DNA of 64,000 bases, from NCBI RefSeq assembly GCF_019393635.1, contig NC_057861.1:155761544-155825543 (forward strand), given 5' to 3'. Made by a program: the position numbers and the translations under genes. Position 1 is the first letter of the stretch; every line of letters begins with the position of its first letter. Below the pieces are notes generated by a model. It had not been told where the DNA came from, did no database searches, and saw nothing but the letters and a program-made list of their open reading frames with translations. Shown here one piece after another: positions 57,911-64,000 of this stretch. This DNA is from Dromiciops gliroides (Eukaryota > Chordata > Mammalia > Microbiotheria > Microbiotheriidae).

Positions 57911-58495
57911 GTGAGTGTGTTTTTTTGCTATGCCTTCCAACAGACATCCCTGAACCCATGAATCTTGGGCTTTTACATCAGAGTCTAAGATTGTAGTCAA
58001 GGTGGTGATGGTGGTTTGACTTGCCTGGCACATGCTGCCTCTTGTCACTCTCTCAGAGTGACTGCTTTACCTGTCCTTCTTGCCCTTCCTAAGTTTGTTC
58101 TAAAGTCTTTCCAAACTGATTTCACATCATTCCTTCTCTCTCAGTGTCCAGAACTAGGGAGCTAATAGTTCTAACATAATCTGTCCTGGTCAGGACACAG
58201 GTGAATTATTGTATCTAATACTTACTGGGTTCAACATTTTTTTGGAGATTCACTGATGAGCTGGAGAGTATCAAGACAGCAGTGACTGGGCTTCGAAGTA
58301 ATTGGTAACACTATTCCTTTCCTCTCAAATCTTCTTACTGTTTGATCTGCAAGTTTAATGTTGGTGCAACAACCAAACACATCTTTGCAATTTTAGAATA
58401 CATAAACATAAGGCTAGTGTTGTAGATGAGGTAGGATAAAGTGAACATTAGCAGCAGTTACAAAAATGCAGCAATCATGTTTTATTTAAATATAA
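57911..58495. other. Intron, nothing recognised
   Basis: No gene or repeat identified. Confidence 0.4.
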
Positions 58496-58499
58496 AATA

Positions 58500-58695
58500 A
58501 TAGATCTAGAGCTTGAGAGAACTCAGAGGCTGTCTAGTCTAATTATTTCATTTTACAGATGAGGAAAGTGAGCGCCAGGGAGTTTCAGTGAATTTCCCAG
58601 AGTTACAAGAGGCAGGAAATATTAGTGGCAGTACTTGAACTCAGGCCTTTTGTCTCCAAAGAAAATGCTCATTCCACTGTACTATGTTGCCTAAA
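58500..58695 (-). repeat. MIR3-like CORE-SINE, minus
   Basis: TAGATCTAGAGCTTGAGAGA, ATTTTACAGATGAGGAAAGT and CCCAGAGTTACAAGAGGCAG. Confidence 0.8.
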
Positions 58696-59510
58696 TGCCT
58701 CTGGCAGACATCCTGCTTTTGAGTCCTATACCACCATGGTTCAGTGATTTCAATGAAATTTTTCTCCTTGTGTTAGGATCTCTAGTTTATCTGCCCATCA
58801 TGCTATCTCCCTTTTGTGTCATCCCTAAGTAGGTACAATAAGCATCACTTTTAATTACCGGAAATTATCAAAATAAATGGCCTGGATGCTTGTCCTGTGG
58901 AATGAACTATGTTCCTTGCTTCTCTCTTGATAAAGTTGTCTCTGTTTAATTCTTCCTCCCTATTTAGGTTCTTGCCCATTTCTTAAAACACCTGTTTATA
59001 CAATAGATCTAAATACTACCTTTTTTTGGATATAAATTTTAAAAGTGGCTGTATTGATCATTTATATGATGATCTCCAATACAAAAACCCCTCCAAATTA
59101 AATGTTTTGAAATGCATGTTTTAAAGATACCTCTGATTGATTTTCTCCTAGATCAGTTATCCTCTTTGACAAAACATTTGCCTCTTACTTATTTTAGTTC
59201 TAAAAAAAAGCCACATTGATAACTTTTAATTTTGAAATAATATACTTCTTCCAAACAGGTTTAAAAATGCTCTATAAAGGAAATTCCCTTAAGAGAGTTA
59301 AGTAAAACTCCCTAATTGAGTCAATGCTACTGAGTACATTTTGGCCTACCATGTTATATTTGAAAACATTGAAGTTTTTATTACATATTTATTATTTTCT
59401 TTGATCAGGAACATTGTTAAAGTGTATTGTTATGTCCCAAAAATGTAATCATTTTTACAGCTTCTGAATTGCTTGAAAAATGTTTTAAATGAACAAAAAC
59501 ATTCTTATTT
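58696..59510. other. Intron, nothing recognised
   Basis: No gene or repeat identified. Confidence 0.4.
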
Positions 59511-59514
59511 CTGT

Positions 59515-59590
59515 TCAATTTAGCAAATATTTATTAAATTCAAACTGTGTGTAGCAGTGTGTTGGGTATTCTGTTTCTATTAATGAGGTG
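59515..59590 (+). repeat. L2 fragment
   Basis: AGCAAATATTTATTAAATTC and GCAGTGTGTTGGGTATTCTG. Confidence 0.45.
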
Positions 59591-61069
59591 AATGGGAAAA
59601 TACAAAAGAAATCTAGGCCATTTAAAGGCACTTACTCTTAAAAACGTTGTGTTAAACAATTTCTCTCTCTCTCTCTTTTTTTTTTTTAGGAATAGGGAGA
59701 GTGGCATGGGAGCTGCTTACTTAACACAAAAATTTAATGAAATACTTCTTCATTTAGTGAGGCTGAAAATCCCTATAATTTGAGGCTTGCTTTGAATAAG
59801 CTTGCTATAATATCTCATGTTTTCTCTTAGGGTTGAGAAGATGAATATCTTTGGAGAATAGAGGTCACTATAGATCTACTTTAGGAAAGAAAATAAATCT
59901 AATTTGTTAAGAAATTGTTCCTTATATTTGTTATACTACTATTGAGTTCTTCCTGTTAGAAACAGAAGAGGCGGTTGTTAATGTTGTAGTTAATAGAGTT
60001 TCTTGACAATAATTACATTTGATTGCATGTCGCTCTATTTCATTTAAAAGTGATATCAAAGCTGATATATATTCTGCAGAAAAACTGTTTCCCCTGACAC
60101 CATTCCTAAACTCAAACACTTTAACTTGCCCTAAAATTTTTTAGGAAGCTGAGAAGCAAGGGTTTGTTGTTGTTGTTGTTGTTTTATGGAAATGATTACA
60201 AAGCACAAAGAAATGAATAGATACAAAATGCAAAATCTGAAAAAAAACTTAGCAGATGCCAGTATATTAGTAAAATGTGGTATAAGTTAATTTGAACTGA
60301 CAGAGACTATTGCCAACTCTGTGCCTTAATTTGTATATTTCCCTACTAATGGTTGAGTGATTATTTACATAAAAATAGCAATCAACAAAAACAGGTAATA
60401 TATGTTCTGTTTCTATCAAAAAATGAGAATAGGGTTTTATGCAATGAAATCTAAACCTGTACTTGTTTGATCTTTTCAGTCCTTGTGCTAAATCAGACAT
60501 TCTTCTCATTTTTTTCATTCCAAATTAAATTATTCCCAGCCACCCCCACACCCCCTTTCTTCCACTTGCTAAAGGAAGGTCCTCCAGATGCTGACAGTCC
60601 AAGTTAAAGACCATTGACCTGAAATATGATGCCTAAGTATTCATATCTATAGACATGGGCATAACCAATCTGTTTTCAAGACCCTATGCACAGATAATGC
60701 TGGCTAATTTAATGAGCATTGTTAGTTCCTAACAGTACAATAAAGGAGGAAATGAATCATTTGTTGCTAAGTCTAAAATAAGATGAAGCAATTGAAGTTA
60801 AGAAAGAAGTTATTTATGGGCCAGGGTTGAAGAAAGGTGACAAAGTTAATGGTTAAAGAAATAGGATTATGAGATTTAGCAACATATAATTTCTTTAGCT
60901 CTTTCATTCTTATTTCACTCTTAATTTGTTCATATTTTCCCCCATATATACTGTGCGAGTTTAGGGTTAAGGGTAATGCCTTCATATTTTGTTGTGTCCT
61001 CAGGGTGTCTGATGAATGTCTTGGATATTATTTTAAGTTAGTTGATCTTACAATTAAAGAGAGTGAAAT
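59591..61069. other. Intron, nothing recognised
   Basis: CT/T run at about 59660-59690 and (GTT)n at about 60163-60184. No gene or known repeat. Confidence 0.4.
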
Positions 61070-61081
61070 GTTTAGGAATAT

Positions 61082-61392
61082 GGGGCAGCTAGGTGGCACA
61101 GTGGATAGAGCACTGGCCCTGGATTCAGGAGGACCTGAGTTCAAATTCAGCCTCAGACACTTGACACATATTAGCTGTGTGAACCTGGGCAAGCCACTTA
61201 ACCCTGTTAGGTGTCAGTGATTCCCAGAGTGCCCTGTAAAATTGAGGGCAGCTAGGTAGTGCAGTGGAAAAAGCACCAGCCCTGGTGTCAGGAGGACCTG
61301 AGTTCAAATCTGGCCTCAGACACTTAACACTTACTAGCTGTGTGACCCTGGGCAAGTCACTTAACCCCAATTGCCTCACCAAAAAAAAAAAA
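61082..61392 (+). repeat. Dimer of two poly-A SINEs within one target duplication
   Basis: Monomer 1 (61082 to about 61208) lacks an A-tail and is joined through about 38 bases of foreign sequence to a complete monomer 2 (about 61246-61392) with an A-tail. Only one duplication pair surrounds the whole: GTTTAGGAATAT at 61070-61081 and 61393-61404. Confidence 0.9.
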
Positions 61393-61514
61393 GTTTAGGA
61401 ATATAAAAAGAAAATCTACAGACAGAAAGGTGGGATAAAATGAATAAAGAAATTGTTAATAAAGTTGTATTATAAAAATATTAACATGACTATACAGTCT
61501 TGGCTTAATAATGT

Positions 61515-61620
61515 TATTGTTGATACTCTTTCATATAATCATCTTATTTTTGCAACTAAAGAAAACAAGGCCTTAGGGATGTCAAGTGCCTTGGGCAAGG
61601 CTATACAACTTTACACTTTT
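61515..61620 (-). repeat. MIR fragment, minus
   Basis: TTTGCAACTAAAGAAAACAA then CAAGTGCCTTGGGCAAGG. Confidence 0.45.
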
Positions 61621-61739
61621 TAGTTTTATTACCAAAAACCCAATTCATTTTAGGTAGACATAATTAAGGGAAGAACTCATGTTTTGATGTTGATTAAGCA
61701 ATACACAAATCAAGTGAGATAGAAATAAAAGTTGTAGGA

Positions 61740-61890
61740 TATGAGCGTAAAGAAACATATTACATAATCATACATGTATAACCCATATCTGATTGCTGCC
61801 TCAGGGTGGGTGAAGGGGAGGGAGGAAAACAGGAATAAATATTGGAACCCCAAACTATAAATAAAAATGTCTATTATTTAAAAAAACTAC
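61740..61890 (+). repeat. 5'-truncated L1 3' end
   Basis: TAACCCATATCTGATTGCTG, GGGGAGGGAGGAAAACAGG and AACTATAAATAAAAATGTC with a poly-A end match the L1 3' UTR type of marsupials. Confidence 0.65.
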
Positions 61891-62347
61891 ATGGCAATAT
61901 ATTAAAGTTATGGAAACTTTAGTATCAAAATGTAGTGGGCTTTATTGAAGAAACATGAATATACTTAGAAATAATGATATTAAAAACAATGCATTTTAAG
62001 TCTTATGGCATGAGTATTTTAATTTACTCCAGAAGTCTTATAGATTTGTCCTATTATATTCTTCTGGGAGACTTATAATCCTCAGGTTGACTCTGTTTTT
62101 CCTACCTTCAAGTTCAGTATATTTTGTTTATATATTAAACATATTTTCTTTTAATATTATTGCTTTTTGCATCTTTTCTGTTAGGATGTCCATCAATCCT
62201 ATTCACATTCCCAATCTATTGTTCTCTCTTTCATGTCTTTGGGGATGCTTGTAATCAAAGATTCAAGGTTTTTTTTTTTATTATGCTGTTATATTTGTTT
62301 GGCAGGACACAAAATCTACACTCAAAATTTGCATTTCCCTTTTAAAT
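61891..62347. other. Intron, unclassified
   Basis: AT-rich; part may be antisense L1 sequence continuing with the block after the MITE, but I cannot show it. Confidence 0.3.
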
Positions 62348-62524
62348 CATAGCTTCTTAAACTGTGATTCAGGATATCACCTGGGGTTGTATAATTGAAT
62401 GTGAGGGTTATAAAATTTTTGGCAACAGTAAAAGGTTTTGTATACCTATCTTATATACTCAAGGTCATGTACAAATTTCTCAGGTGAAAAGGGGTCACAA
62501 GTGGAAAAAGTTTAAGAAGCCCTG
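62348..62524 (-). mobile_element. hAT-like MITE, copy 2
   Basis: A 177-bp element in the reverse orientation to the copy at 23398. The left end is CATAGCTTCTTAAACTGTG; the right end is AAAGTTTAAGAAGCCCTG. Internal GGGGTCACAAGTGGAAAAAG is the reverse of TTTTTCCACTCAAGATCCC in copy 1. Flanked by TTTTAAAT (62340-62347) and TTTTAAAG (62525-62532). Confidence 0.8.
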
Positions 62525-62549
62525 TTTTAAAGCACTCAAGAACAGTGTA

Positions 62550-63460
62550 CCATGGTTCCATGTTTTCCTCAAATTTCACAGAGTCCTTTGTCTCATTAAA
62601 TGTTAGATCATTTTCCTTTTCCTCCCAGTATTTATTCATAGATGCCTTAAATTGTTTGCTATTTCTGGAAATTAATATTTTTTCCTGTTGAATTTTCTGT
62701 TCGTGTTCAAGGTCTTTGAGTTTTCTTTTTCCTGAAACCTTTTGTGCTTTTCAGTATTCCACCCCCCCCCTTTATTTTCCTTATTATTCATTTAGTGACT
62801 CCTCCTAGGATTGTGGTTTCATTGGGTGCCAGAGCTCAAAGTTTCATAGCCTCCTATCTTAATGGGGATTTCACAGTTCACCAGCCTGAGTCTCTCCCCC
62901 AAGTGACTTTTGGGTGATCAGCTGGATACTTTGCTCTTTCCCTCAGGCATGCTGAAGTGCTGTACAGATCCCCCCACATACGATGTCCCATTCTGGTGGC
63001 CTGTTCCACTCTCTCTGTTCCTCATTTTTCTGGCCCAGGCACCAGTGCTTTTGGGTTGTAGCCCCTGGCAGGCTTTTGTTTCTGAAGGTCTGTGGTGAAG
63101 CTGACTGTTGAGGCCTGAGCAATTACCTGCAGCCTGGAGGTGCACTCTTTATGGCACTGGAAAGAGGAAGGAAATGTGGGGTGCAGGGGTGGGATTTGAT
63201 GTAATCATGTGTACTAGTACAGCCTCACTGCCAATAGCATGGAAGGTTGTGAAGAGTACTGTGTGAGGTCATGGTCAGTTAGTGTCAGTTCCTAAGTTTG
63301 GGGGAATTTTTTTTAACCTTCTTTTGGTTTCTAGGTGTTCTAGACCATGGAAACAGCTTAAGTTATTTTATCTTGGATGTATAATTTCTATTTTGGAGAG
63401 CTTTGAAAGGTCATGGGGATTGGAGGGAATGTCTATTTTGCCATCTTCACAGATACACAC
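62550..63460 (-). repeat. Possible L1/HAL1 5' end, minus
   Basis: The minus strand would start near 63455 with GAAGATGGCAAAATAGACA, a typical L1 leader opening, and runs into T-rich text resembling antisense coiled-coil ORF1 around 62600-62750. No ORF1 is readable. Confidence 0.4.
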
Positions 63461-63689
63461 ATTTAAGTGTACTTTAAATTATAGGAAATAAAATTTAAAT
63501 AAAGATGAGCCAATAGATATATTTTTATGCAATATTCAGTAAATCAGTAATTTAAATTAATTCCATTTTTGTATCATGATATTCCATTCTGTTCTTCAGA
63601 GTTTAAATATTATCATATGCAGTATGAATTGGGGTAGAGTAATCCATCTGCAGGATCAGAAAATATTTCAGCCTGTACATTGTATTAGA

Positions 63690-64000
63690 ATAAATTTCAT
63701 TCAACAAGCGTTTACTAATTTCCACTTGCTTTAGTTTTATAATATTGTGAGAAGAACATTTAACAGAATCAAGAAATCTGGGTTCTTGTTAATTTTATAA
63801 ACATATTCAACAAAGTCTTAATCAACTCTGAGGTCCCAAATATTACAATAGCAAAAATGAACAGTTGCTGCCTTAATGGAGTTTAAATGCTAATGGGGAG
63901 AGGAGGGAAGTAAACTGAGGTTAAGTAACTTGGCAAAGGCTATATTGGTAGTAAGTGTCAAAGTAAGGAATTGAATACAGACATTCCGATGGAAAATCTG
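63690..64000. repeat. L2 fragment followed by a reverse CORE-SINE
   Basis: TCATTCAACAAGCGTTTACT and CAGTTGCTGCCTTAATGGAG (L2-like), then AAACTGAGGTTAAGTAACTT and AGTAAGTGTCAAAGTAAGG (reverse CORE), cut by the window end. Confidence 0.45.

Larger units (their letters stand above)
12738..64000 (+). other. MMP16: MMP16 intron 1 (continues beyond the window)
   Basis: No acceptor plus exon encoding the next expected MMP16 segment (the propeptide beginning VWLQKYGY) was seen downstream on the + strand, so more than 51 kb appears to be intron 1. Long first introns are usual for this gene. The intron is AT-rich and holds mostly ancient and lineage-specific retroposons in both orientations. Stretches without any repeat or gene I could name are listed as separate entries. 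Confidence 0.8.

Noticed and set aside
12738..64000. MMP16 exon 2 in the window
   Set aside because: I looked for an acceptor followed by codons for VWLQKYGYLPP and the AETMQ segment and saw none; an alignment would settle it.

Overview
The window is vertebrate nuclear DNA, almost certainly from a marsupial and probably an Australian one. The main evidence is a very abundant tRNA-headed SINE with the head GGGGCAGCTAGGTGGCGCAG, an internal CORE region and the tail AACCCCAATTGCCTCACC plus poly-A (WSINE1-like). It sits among related SINEs with RTE/BovB-type tails, ORF1-only L1 (HAL1-like) sequence, old L2, L3/CR1 and MIR copies, and marsupial-style LTRs. The SINE family I remember as typical of the American opossum was not seen. 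Species assignment rests on recalled repeat families, not on a search.

The only protein-coding gene I can support is MMP16 (membrane-type 3 matrix metalloproteinase), on the + strand. Coding exon 1 is 12600-12731: 44 codons giving the signal peptide and the first residues of the propeptide, followed by a strong splice donor. An in-frame TGA at 12531-12533 fixes ATG 12600 as the start. About 1-11 kb is upstream intergenic DNA. About 10.4-12.6 kb is the promoter and 5' leader: it has GC-box-like sites, a (TG)n(GA)n microsatellite, a 100-base pure-purine tract, a long GGA/GGC triplet region and small upstream ORFs. Everything from 12732 to the end is intron 1. I did not see exon 2.

The upstream DNA and the intron are filled with layered retroposons, many with readable target-site duplications. 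The clearest layers are: an L2 split by a nearly full-length HAL1-like element at 43.9-47.0 kb that itself took two SINEs; a poly-A SINE inside a BovB-tailed SINE at 41.9-42.3 kb; two SINEs in one target at 4.07-4.42 kb; a SINE dimer within one duplication at 61.07-61.40 kb; two hAT-like MITEs with 8-bp duplications at 23.4 and 62.35 kb; and a SINE enclosed by a perfect 31-bp inverted repeat at 38.47-38.68 kb.

There is no operon-like system, CRISPR array, stand-alone tRNA or rRNA gene. Most long open frames here are shadows of microsatellites or repeats. The most useful leads are the MMP16 leader architecture and the odd inverted-repeat SINE locus. I found no clear candidate for a wholly new biological system.
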